From the NCBI GenBank assembly GCA_041662295.1, contig JBAZSR010000117.1, positions 1 through 11,928 of the forward strand: a DNA stretch of 11,928 nt. Reading direction: 5' to 3'. This document shows, piece after piece, positions 1 through 6,232 of this stretch. Each line of letters opens with the position of its first letter. Position 1 is the first letter of the stretch. The translations under genes were made by a program, and so were the position numbers. The stretch is from JACQWX01 sp041662295. Lineage in GTDB: Bacteria > Elusimicrobiota > Elusimicrobia > UBA1565 > UBA9628. The notes under the pieces are model-generated. The model was not told where the DNA came from. It did no database searches and was given only the letters and a program-made list of their open reading frames with translations.

Positions 1-698
1 GCCTGCTCCGCGACAGCCTCGCGGGCACGGAGTTCGATTTCAAGGGCGCACTCTGCGGGGAGGAGGGCCTGGCCCTGGCCCGCCAGCTCAAGCCCGCGGT
101 CGTGACCCTCGACATCCTCATGCCCCGGAGGGACGGCTGGTCCGTGCTCCGGGAGCTCAAGGCGGACCCGGCGCTGGCGGCCATCCCGGTCTTCATCCTC
201 TCCATCCTCGACAACCGGGAGTTGGGGTTCTCCCTGGGCGTGTCCGACTGCCTGGTCAAGCCCTTCGACAAGCCGGCGCTCCTTTCCAAGCTGAGGAGCC
301 AGGCCAGGCTGGCGGGCGGCCGGGTCCTCGTGGCGGACAGCGATCCGGAGACCGTGGGACTGCTGTCCCGGGGGCTCCAGGGCGAGGGGCTGACCGTGGT
401 GGCTGTGGGGACCGGGGCCGCGGCGCTCTCGGAATGGCGCCAGGAGAGGCCTGACGCGCTCTTCTTGGGCACGGGACTCCCGGACATGAGCGTGCTGGAG
501 TTGGCCGAGGAGATCGGCAGGGACGCGTCCGGGGCCCGGGTGCCGGTCGTCATCCTCGCGGACAGGGAGGCGCAGGCCGGATCCTTGCCGTCCCTGGAGG
601 AGGCCGCGGTCGTGCGTCGGGGCGCCATCCGGGTCGACGAGGTCCTGGCCGGGCTCAGGGCCCGTTTCGCGGCCATGGGCAAGGAGGGGCAGTCATGA
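1..698 (+). CDS. Tandem receiver-domain protein, 3' end (probable hybrid histidine kinase); 5' partial
   Basis: The reading frame is open from the first complete codon at base 3, so the gene starts outside the window; the GTG at 102 lies inside the first receiver domain and is not a real start. Two CheY-like receivers are visible. REC1 (residues 1 to about 100 from base 3) has the phospho-acceptor Asp in TLDILMP (codon 111-113) and the conserved Lys in LVKPFD (codon 258-260), so it looks active. REC2 (about 107-228) keeps acidic residues in VADSDPE. Where the phospho-acceptor belongs it has Gly (LFLGTGLPDM, codon 468-470), and the switch Thr and conserved Lys are also missing, so it is a pseudo-receiver. 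Tandem receivers at a C-terminus are usual in hybrid sensor kinases, but no kinase or HPt domain is in view, so that part is inference. The stop (696-698) overlaps the next start as ATGA. Confidence 0.85.
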   Translation, partial: LLRDSLAGTEFDFKGALCGEEGLALARQLKPAVVTLDILMPRRDGWSVLRELKADPALAAIPVFILSILDNRELGFSLGVSDCLVKPFDKPALLSKLRSQARLAGGRVLVADSDPETVGLLSRGLQGEGLTVVAVGTGAAALSEWRQERPDALFLGTGLPDMSVLELAEEIGRDASGARVPVVILADREAQAGSLPSLEEAAVVRRGAIRVDEVLAGLRARFAAMGKEGQS

Positions 699-1096
699 GT
701 AGCCTGGTGCTGGTGGTCGACGACGACGCGGACAACCGGGCCGTGGCCTCCGCGGCCCTGAGGGCCGCGGGCTTCCGCGTGGCCCTGGCTGAGGACGGAG
801 CCGCTGGCCTGGCTCTGGCCAGAGTCGAGGTCCCGGCCCTGGTGCTCATGGACATGGGCATGCCCGTGCTCGACGGCTGGGAGGCGACCCGGCTTCTCAA
901 GGCCGACCCGGTCCTCAAGGCCGTGCCTGTGCTGGCGTTCACGGCGTTCGCGCTCGCCGGCGACAGCGAGAAGGCCAGGGCGGCCGGCTGCGACGGCGTG
1001 CTGTCCAAGCCCTGCGCGCCGGCGAACCTGGTCGGGGAGGTCCGCAGGCTCATCGCGGAGGGAGGTCCCCATGGGGATGCCGACATCCGGTCCTGA
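695..1096 (+). CDS. Stand-alone response regulator (single receiver, DivK/CheY-like)
   Basis: This 133-residue protein is one receiver domain with no output domain. All key residues are present: the acidic cluster D9-D11 in VVDDDADNR, phospho-acceptor D53 in LMDMGMPVLDGW, switch T83 in AFTAFA and K105 in LSKPCAP. The spacing and the GWEATR helix after the acceptor resemble DivK-type regulators, which accept phosphate and pass the signal by protein contact or phosphorelay. The ATG overlaps the upstream stop by 4 bases and the 3' end overlaps the ATPase gene by 26 bases, so the three genes should be translationally coupled. The likely phosphodonor is the hybrid kinase upstream (inference). The ending HGDADIRS is the part that runs into the next gene and has no domain character. 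Confidence 0.92.
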   Translation: MSSLVLVVDDDADNRAVASAALRAAGFRVALAEDGAAGLALARVEVPALVLMDMGMPVLDGWEATRLLKADPVLKAVPVLAFTAFALAGDSEKARAAGCDGVLSKPCAPANLVGEVRRLIAEGGPHGDADIRS

Positions 1097-3188
1097 CGGC
1101 TGGTTCCTGAGGCTCTTGGCGGCCCGCGGCTTGGCCGCGCCAGAAATCCTGGAGGCCCTGGCCGGCTCGCCGGACCCGGCCTCGGAGGCCCTCGGCCGCG
1201 GCCTGGTCTCCCGGTCCGCGTTCGCCGACGCCCTCTGGGACCTGTACCGCATCCGCATGGCCGAGCCCGCGGCGTCGCCGCCGGACGCCCTGGTGCGGGG
1301 GCTCCTGCCCGAGGCCGTCTGCCGCCGGAGGGAGCTCGCGCCGCTGGGCATCGAGGATGGGAGGATCGCCGTGGCCATGGCCAGCCCTCTTGACGCGGAA
1401 TCCGTGGTGGAGGTCGCGGCGCTCAGCGGCCGGGAGCCCCTGCCGCGCTACGCCCCGCCCAGGCAGGTCCGGGACCTCATCGACGCCCTTTATTCGCCGG
1501 ACGCGGTGGTCTACGACCTCCTGCGGAGCCTTCCCGAGAGCGACGCGGTCGAGTGCGTGGTCCAGGACGCCGAGGAGGCGGATGCCGCCAAGGGCGCGGG
1601 GAGCACGCCGATCATCCGGCTGGCCAACCACCTGCTCAGCCTGGCCGTGCGGCTGGGCGCCTCTGATGTCCACATCGAGCACGAGGAGGCCAGGTCCGTT
1701 GTCCGCTTCCGTATCGACGGGGCTCTTCGCACCATGATGGTCCTCCCGCGCCATGTCGCGGCCGGGGCCCTGCTCTCGCGCGTGAAGGTCATGGCCGGGC
1801 TCGACATCGCGGACCGCCGGCGGCCCCAGGACGGCCGCGCCAAGCTGCGCGTCGGGGGCCGGGAGCTGGGCCTGCGCGTGTCCACGGTCCCGACCTCCTA
1901 CGGGGAGAAGGCGGTCCTGCGCATCCTCGACCCGCGGCAGGCCGAGGTCCCGCTGGCCGACCTGGGCTTCAGGCCGGACCTGCTCAAGACCCTGGAGCGC
2001 TTCGCCGGCCTGCCCCAGGGGCTCATCCTGGTGGTCGGGCCTACGGGCTCGGGGAAGACCACGACGCTCTACTCGCTCCTCGCGGCCATGAAGTCGGAGG
2101 ACGTCAACATCACGACCGTGGAGGACCCGGTGGAGTATCGCCTGGCCGGGATCAACCAGATCCAGGTCAGCGACAAGGCCGGGTTGGGGTTCCCCGAGGT
2201 CCTGCGCTCCGTGCTCCGGCAGGACCCGGACATCATCCTCGTGGGCGAGATCCGGGACAGGGAGACCGCGGACATCGCGTTCCAGGCCGCCATGACAGGC
2301 CATCTCGTGCTCTCGACGCTCCACACCAACGACGCCCTCTCCACCATCGACCGGCTCGCGGACATGGGCGTGGAGCGCTTCCGCATCGCCTCGGCTCTGG
2401 CCGGGGTCGTGTCCCAGCGCCTTGTGCGGCGGCGGTGCGCCGCGTGCGGGGGTCCTGGCTGCGAGTCGTGCTCGGGCACGGGCTTGAGGGGGAGGCTCGC
2501 CATCGCCGAGGTCCTCGACCTCTCGGAGGCGGCCGTGCGCAGGCGCCTGGGGGCCGAGGCCGACATCGCCTCCTTCGCCGAGGCGGCCCGCCGGGCCGGG
2601 TGGCTCAGGACGCTCGAGGAGGACGCCAAGCACCACCTGCTCCGCGGCCATACCACGGCCGCCGAGGTCGCCTCGGTGCTGGGCCCCGGGGCCGCCGAAG
2701 CGCCCGCCAAGGGCCCCGCGGCTGCGAGCGGTCGTCCCGGCCCCAGGGGGGTCGATGATCCCGACGGCATGGACGCTCCGCCAGGAGCCAGGGGCGCTGG
2801 ACACGAGGCCGGGCCGAGAGTCTTGATCGTCGACGACAACGAGGACAATCGCAGGCTCATGGCCATGAGCCTGGCGCCCGAAGGCTACGCGGTCGAAGAA
2901 GCGTCCTGCGGCCAGGACGCGCTCGCCCTGGCGATGGACGCGCCTCCGGACCTCGTCCTTCTGGACCTCATGATGCCGGGCATGGACGGCTTCGCCGTGC
3001 TCAAGCGCCTGCGTTCGATGCCGGCCACGGCCGCGGTCCCGGTCATCGTGGTCACGGCGGTCAGCGAGGCCGAGGCCCAGGTCCTGGCGCTCCAGTGCGG
3101 GGCGGACGACTACATCGCCAAGCCGTTCGATTCCAGGGTCCTGCGCGGCCGGGCGGCCGCCATGTTCCGGCGCAAGGCGGTGGTTTAA
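1071..3188 (+). CDS. GspE/PilB-family secretion/pilus ATPase with C-terminal receiver domain
   Basis: This 705-residue cytoplasmic hexameric-type ATPase would power pilus assembly or type II secretion. Residues about 5-60 resemble a degenerate MshEN-like region, and about 75-145 a T2SSE N-domain. The catalytic core follows: Walker A GPTGSGKT (323-330), Asp box around VEDPVEY (350-356), Walker B in DIILVGE (387-393), and His box GHLVLSTLHTN (410-420). A compact tetracysteine motif, C456/C459/C464/C467, sits where GspE/PilB proteins bind zinc. A Pro/Ala/Gly-rich linker (about 540-580) leads to a complete receiver: D588/D589, phospho-acceptor D632 in LLDLMMPGMDG and K684 in IAKPFD. The ATG at 1071 has a strong GGAGGGAGGT site just upstream. 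No pilin, platform protein or secretin lies nearby. The fusion suggests phosphorylation controls ATPase activity or localisation (inference). Family assignment is firm; whether it serves pili or secretion is open. Confidence 0.93.
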   Translation: MGMPTSGPDGWFLRLLAARGLAAPEILEALAGSPDPASEALGRGLVSRSAFADALWDLYRIRMAEPAASPPDALVRGLLPEAVCRRRELAPLGIEDGRIAVAMASPLDAESVVEVAALSGREPLPRYAPPRQVRDLIDALYSPDAVVYDLLRSLPESDAVECVVQDAEEADAAKGAGSTPIIRLANHLLSLAVRLGASDVHIEHEEARSVVRFRIDGALRTMMVLPRHVAAGALLSRVKVMAGLDIADRRRPQDGRAKLRVGGRELGLRVSTVPTSYGEKAVLRILDPRQAEVPLADLGFRPDLLKTLERFAGLPQGLILVVGPTGSGKTTTLYSLLAAMKSEDVNITTVEDPVEYRLAGINQIQVSDKAGLGFPEVLRSVLRQDPDIILVGEIRDRETADIAFQAAMTGHLVLSTLHTNDALSTIDRLADMGVERFRIASALAGVVSQRLVRRRCAACGGPGCESCSGTGLRGRLAIAEVLDLSEAAVRRRLGAEADIASFAEAARRAGWLRTLEEDAKHHLLRGHTTAAEVASVLGPGAAEAPAKGPAAASGRPGPRGVDDPDGMDAPPGARGAGHEAGPRVLIVDDNEDNRRLMAMSLAPEGYAVEEASCGQDALALAMDAPPDLVLLDLMMPGMDGFAVLKRLRSMPATAAVPVIVVTAVSEAEAQVLALQCGADDYIAKPFDSRVLRGRAAAMFRRKAVV

Positions 3189-3258
3189 GCGGGACTTCAG
3201 GCCCTTGTCAGGCGTCCGTAACCCGGCGGGGCTATGCTGGTAGCAGGGTGGAGGGGAT

Positions 3259-3642
3259 ATGAACGGGAAGATCCTGGTCGCTGACGACGAGCCTGCTGTC
3301 CAGCGCATCATCGCGAGGCTGGCCAGGGACCTGGGGTGCGAGGTCGTGGTCGCCTCGGACGGGGGCGAGGCCGTCATCGTCGCGGTCCGCGAGCGGCCGG
3401 CCGTGATCTTCATGGACCTCCACATGCCGGAGCTCGACGGGCTCGAGGCCCTGCGGACGATCCTGGAGGCCGATCCTGCCGCCCGGGTCATCGTGGTGAC
3501 GGGCGACGGAGCTCCCCTGCGCGCCGCAGCGGCCATGGAGAGCGGGGCCGTGGGCTTCATGGCCAAGCCCTTCGACCTCTCCGCCCTGAGGCAGACCATG
3601 GCGGACCACCTGCTCCTGGCCCAGGCCGGGGCGAGCGCGTGA
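3259..3642 (+). CDS. Stand-alone response regulator (single receiver)
   Basis: This is a 127-residue single-domain receiver with all functional residues: D9/D10 in VADDEP, phospho-acceptor D53 in FMDLHMPELDG, switch T81 in VVTGDG and K103 in MAKPFD. No output domain follows. The ATG at 3259 has a GGAGGGG ribosome site four bases or fewer upstream. Its start lies 70 bases after the ATPase gene, the largest gap in this half of the window, so it may begin its own transcript. It ends 10 bases before the haem-domain membrane protein, which suggests they are co-expressed and may act together, although that protein has no kinase domain to phosphorylate it. Confidence 0.92.
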   Translation: MNGKILVADDEPAVQRIIARLARDLGCEVVVASDGGEAVIVAVRERPAVIFMDLHMPELDGLEALRTILEADPAARVIVVTGDGAPLRAAAAMESGAVGFMAKPFDLSALRQTMADHLLLAQAGASA

Positions 3643-3652
3643 TGGAGCGACC

Positions 3653-4639
3653 ATGGCCGCGATAGGCGCCCGTCGGGCTGATGGCTGCCGGGGGGGAGCG
3701 GGCCTGGAGAGGCTCTTCGTCCTCTTGGCGGGCGTGTGGGCGCTTGCCTGCGCCGCATCCCTTGGATGGAACATCTTCAACGCCCGCCGAGACGCGGACA
3801 GGGTCGCCCACATCCAGGCGGAAGGCTCGCTTCAGAAAGACCTCTTCTACAGGCGCTGGAACGCGGCCCACGGAGGCGTCTACGTGGAGGTCAACGATGC
3901 CGTCCGGCCCAATCCGTTCCTTGAGGGCATGCCGGAGCGCGAGGTGACGACGCCGTCAGGGAAGACCCTGACCCTCGTCAATCCCGCCACCATGTCGCGG
4001 GAGGTCCATGCGATGCAGGAGGAGACGGAGGGCATCCGCGGCCATCTGACAAGCCTTGACCCGATGAACCCCAGGAATGTCCCCGACCCGTGGGAGAGGC
4101 TCGGCCTCGGGGCGTTCGCTTCAGGGGCCAAGGAGTGGTCTGGAGTGGCGGACATGGGGGGAAGGCCGTACTTCAGGCTTCTGCGCAGTTTCAAGGTGGA
4201 GCAGAGCTGCCTGAAGTGCCACGGGTTCCAGGGCTACCGCGCGGGCGATGTCCGCGGAGGCATCAGCGTCTCCGTGCCCATGGCGCCGCTCCTGGCCGTC
4301 TTCAGGCATCAGGCGTGGGCCATGGTCCTGAGCCATGCCGTCATCTGCGCCATGGGACTGCTCCTCCTCTGGTTCGCCCAGCGCCGGCTTCATGCCGCTG
4401 AGGCGGAGGTCGAGTCGCTCGGCCGGCTCATGCCGATCTGCGCGTCCTGCAAGAAGATCCGTGATGACCGCGGCTACTGGAGCCAGGTGGAGTCCTACCT
4501 GTCGAAGAACCGGAGGATGTCCTTCACGCACGGCGTCTGCCCCGAGTGCGAGGAGAAGCTCTACCCCGGACTGCCGGAGGCGGCCGGAGAGGCCGGCCGG
4601 GACACGGTCAGGACCGGATCATCACGAGCTCCATCTTGA
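3653..4639 (+). CDS. Membrane-anchored c-type haem sensor-like protein (DUF3365/Tll0287-like) with Cys4 cytoplasmic tail
   Basis: This is a 328-residue membrane protein. A first transmembrane helix spans about residues 18-40. An extracytoplasmic domain (about 45-215) follows, with one c-haem attachment motif CLKCHG (C186, C189, H190) and then GYRAGDVRGGISVSVP, the pattern of DUF3365/Tll0287-like haem domains. A second helix spans about 223-243. A short cytoplasmic tail carries LMPICASCKKIRDDRGYW (C263, C266) and GVCPECEEKLYP (C296, C299). This four-cysteine tail is common at the C-terminus of sensor kinases and response regulators and looks like a small metal-binding module. No kinase, cyclase or methyl-accepting domain is present. 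The ATG at 3653 follows GGAG by a few bases and lies 10 bases after the receiver gene. The last 32 bases overlap the convergent cupin gene. A redox or small-ligand sensing role is inference. Confidence 0.82.
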   Translation: MAAIGARRADGCRGGAGLERLFVLLAGVWALACAASLGWNIFNARRDADRVAHIQAEGSLQKDLFYRRWNAAHGGVYVEVNDAVRPNPFLEGMPEREVTTPSGKTLTLVNPATMSREVHAMQEETEGIRGHLTSLDPMNPRNVPDPWERLGLGAFASGAKEWSGVADMGGRPYFRLLRSFKVEQSCLKCHGFQGYRAGDVRGGISVSVPMAPLLAVFRHQAWAMVLSHAVICAMGLLLLWFAQRRLHAAEAEVESLGRLMPICASCKKIRDDRGYWSQVESYLSKNRRMSFTHGVCPECEEKLYPGLPEAAGEAGRDTVRTGSSRAPS

Positions 4640-4955
4640 AGCGCTTCACGGCCTTCAGGGAATGGGGCTCGCCCGCGGGCATGATGATGGCTTGGCCTGC
4701 CTTGACCTGGTGGGGCTTGCCCGAGACGCGGATCTCGGCCTCGCCGTCGAGGATCTGCACCAGGGCGTCGAAGGGCGCGGTGTGCTCGCTCAAGCCCTGG
4801 CCCTTGTCGAAGGCAAAAAGCGTGACCGTGCCGGTCGGACGCTCCACGATGGTGCGGCTGACGACCGAGCCCTTCTGGTAGTCCACGAGCTCCCTGGGCG
4901 CGATGCAGCGGCCCTTGAGACTAGCGGGGTCCGCCTTCACCTTGGCGAAAGACAT
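4608..4955 (-). CDS. Small cupin-domain protein
   Basis: This 115-residue protein is a single cupin_2 barrel. Motif 1 is reduced: GLSEHTAPFDALVQILDGEAEI keeps H58, but the second His of the usual HxH is Ala and the Glu is not in place. Motif 2, GQAIIMPAGEPH, keeps H98. Any metal site would therefore be incomplete, and catalysis is not assured. Proteins with this SEHTAPFDALVQ block are, from memory, frequent in anaerobes and mostly uncharacterised. The frame is open further upstream, but the start is set at 4955 because AGGAGG lies just before that ATG and the conserved protein begins there; the extra 51 codons would cover the rubredoxin gene. It starts 8 bases after the rubredoxin stop and is the last gene of the minus-strand run. 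It converges on and overlaps the haem-protein gene by 32 bases. Confidence 0.88.
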   Translation of the reverse strand: MSFAKVKADPASLKGRCIAPRELVDYQKGSVVSRTIVERPTGTVTLFAFDKGQGLSEHTAPFDALVQILDGEAEIRVSGKPHQVKAGQAIIMPAGEPHSLKAVKRFKMELVMIRS

Positions 4956-4963
4956 GGGGCCTC

Positions 4964-5122
4964 CTATTCCTTCTCGAAGTCGTCCTTGCCCACCCCGCAG
5001 ACCGGGCAGACCCAGTCGGAAGGGATCTTCTCGAAGGGAGTGCCTGGCTTGATGCCGTGGTCCGGGTCGCCCTTGACCGGGTCGTAGACGTAGCCGCAAA
5101 CGGTGCACTTGTATTTCTGCAT
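4964..5122 (-). CDS. Rubredoxin
   Basis: This 52-residue protein reads as a complete classical rubredoxin, a one-electron carrier with one iron held by four cysteines. It starts MQKYKCTVCGYVYDP and contains IPSDWVCPVCGVGKDDF. The iron ligands are C6, C9, C39 and C42 in the CxxC and CPxCG pattern, and length and aromatic core (Y4, Y11, Y13, F30, W37, F49) match the family. GGAGG lies six bases before the ATG. It sits 24 bases after the YbhR-like permease gene and 8 bases before the cupin gene, so it is probably co-transcribed with both. Partners such as a rubredoxin reductase, rubrerythrin or superoxide reductase are not in the window, so its redox partner is unknown. It is easily missed by length cut-offs. 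Confidence 0.96.
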   Translation of the reverse strand: MQKYKCTVCGYVYDPVKGDPDHGIKPGTPFEKIPSDWVCPVCGVGKDDFEKE

Positions 5123-5146
5123 GAAGCCTCCAAAGAGGGTCTTCTC

Positions 5147-6232
5147 TTACTCCAGCGTCCTGCGGAACCGGATGTAGCTCAGTCCGGCTGTGCCAGCGGC
5201 CATGACAACGAGCACCGCGACATTGGAGGCGAAGACCCAGGGGTCGCCCCCCTTGAGCATGATGTTCCGTACCAATGTTACGAAATATTTGAGGGGGTCC
5301 AGATAAGCCACCCAGCGGACCGCGATGGGCATGTTCTCAACCGGGAACATGATGCCGGACAGGAGATTGGCAGGGAAGAGGAACATGAAGCTGCCGAGCA
5401 TGGCCTGGGACTGGTTGCGTGCGATCGTGGAGATCAGGGTCCCCACGGAGACCGTGGTCGCCACGAAGACCCCGGAGGCCAAGGCCAGCATCCAGAGGGG
5501 TCCGCGGGAGGGCACGCTAAAGAGGGCGGTCCCGGCCAGCAGGACCAGGACGCAGTCGGCCAGGCCCAGGAGCACGAAGGGCACGGTCTTACCAAGCAGG
5601 ATCTCGCCCACGCCCAGGGGGGCCGCGATGATGGTCTCGAAGGTGCCGGTCTCTTTCTCCCGGGCCAGGGACATGCTGGTCAGCACGATGGTGACCAGGC
5701 AGATGATCATGCCCATGACCCCGGGCACCATGAAGGCCGAGGACTCCATGGAAGGGTTGTAGAGGACGCGCACGTCGAGCCCGATGCCTGGTCCGCTGCG
5801 GGGGGGGCCTGCGGCCCCGAGGATGGAGCGGGCGTAGGCTTCTACGGCCCTGGCCTTGGTTGCGTTGGTCGCCTCCACGAGCAGTTGGACCTCTCCTTCC
5901 CCGCGGCCCATGGCCCGGGTCAGGCCTCCGGCTGGGAAGGCGAGGACTGCGTCTGCGGCCCCGGCATCGATGAGGCTAGCAGGGTCGCTTCCCTGGGCCG
6001 GGACCGGGAGGAACCAGCCTGAGGAGAGGAAGCGCTCGGTCAGGCGCCGGGCCTCGGCGTCGTCCGGGGCATGGAACGAGGCCAGGCGGATGTTGCGGAT
6101 CTCGGTGGAGATGGCGCACCCGAAGAGGGTGATCTGCAGGATCGGGGCGATGAAGAGGAGCGCCCTCATGCGCGGGTCGCGCAGGGCCTGGGAGAGCTCC
6201 TTGGCCAGGAAGGCGAGTAGGACGCGCCTCAT
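5147..6232 (-). CDS. ABC-2 type transporter permease, YbhR-like
   Basis: This 361-residue inner-membrane permease has the ABC-2 exporter plan. An N-terminal amphipathic segment (KELSQALRDPRMR, 11-23) and a first helix (about 24-42) are followed by a large extracytoplasmic loop to about residue 165. A five-helix block then starts at FMVPGVMGMIICLVTIVLTS, with the coupling segment SLAREKETGTFETIIAAPL (188-206), and includes LLSGIMFPVENMP. The protein ends IRFRRTLE. The loop, the VENMP motif and the C-terminus match E. coli YbhR, the second permease of YbhGFSR. The start is set at 6232, where ATGA overlaps the stop of the preceding permease and a GAGGGA site lies upstream; the longer open frame only adds codons that read through that gene in another frame. 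It should pair with the upstream permease as a heterodimer driven by the two ATPases. Confidence 0.92.
   Translation of the reverse strand: MRRVLLAFLAKELSQALRDPRMRALLFIAPILQITLFGCAISTEIRNIRLASFHAPDDAEARRLTERFLSSGWFLPVPAQGSDPASLIDAGAADAVLAFPAGGLTRAMGRGEGEVQLLVEATNATKARAVEAYARSILGAAGPPRSGPGIGLDVRVLYNPSMESSAFMVPGVMGMIICLVTIVLTSMSLAREKETGTFETIIAAPLGVGEILLGKTVPFVLLGLADCVLVLLAGTALFSVPSRGPLWMLALASGVFVATTVSVGTLISTIARNQSQAMLGSFMFLFPANLLSGIMFPVENMPIAVRWVAYLDPLKYFVTLVRNIMLKGGDPWVFASNVAVLVVMAAGTAGLSYIRFRRTLE

Noticed and set aside
2690..2815. Possible frameshift making the ATPase-receiver fusion artificial, including an ATG at 2755 after a G-run
   Set aside because: The ATG frame stops within about 25 codons, before the receiver. 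The fused frame is continuous with a plausible Ala/Pro/Gly linker. The G-run still merits checking in reads.
3205..3238. Possible promoter before the 3259 receiver gene: TTGTCA and TATGCT
   Set aside because: The two boxes are 22 bases apart, too far for a standard sigma-70 promoter, so I do not list it. A promoter in the 3189-3258 gap is still possible.
1050..3758. A 902-codon open frame on the minus strand opposite the ATPase and receiver genes
   Set aside because: Its translation is rich in Arg, Gly, Pro, His and Asp with no domain pattern. It lies exactly opposite genes with clear motifs. GC-rich third positions suppress antisense stops, which explains its length.
4956..5108. Longer N-terminus for the cupin protein (start at 5108)
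   Set aside because: The extra codons would overlie the rubredoxin gene in another frame and give an Arg/Gly-rich sequence. AGGAGG points to the start at 4955.
5133..5148. AAGAG/CTCTT inverted repeat between permease and rubredoxin
   Set aside because: A 5-bp AT-containing stem overlapping the permease stop with no T-run; too weak to call a terminator.
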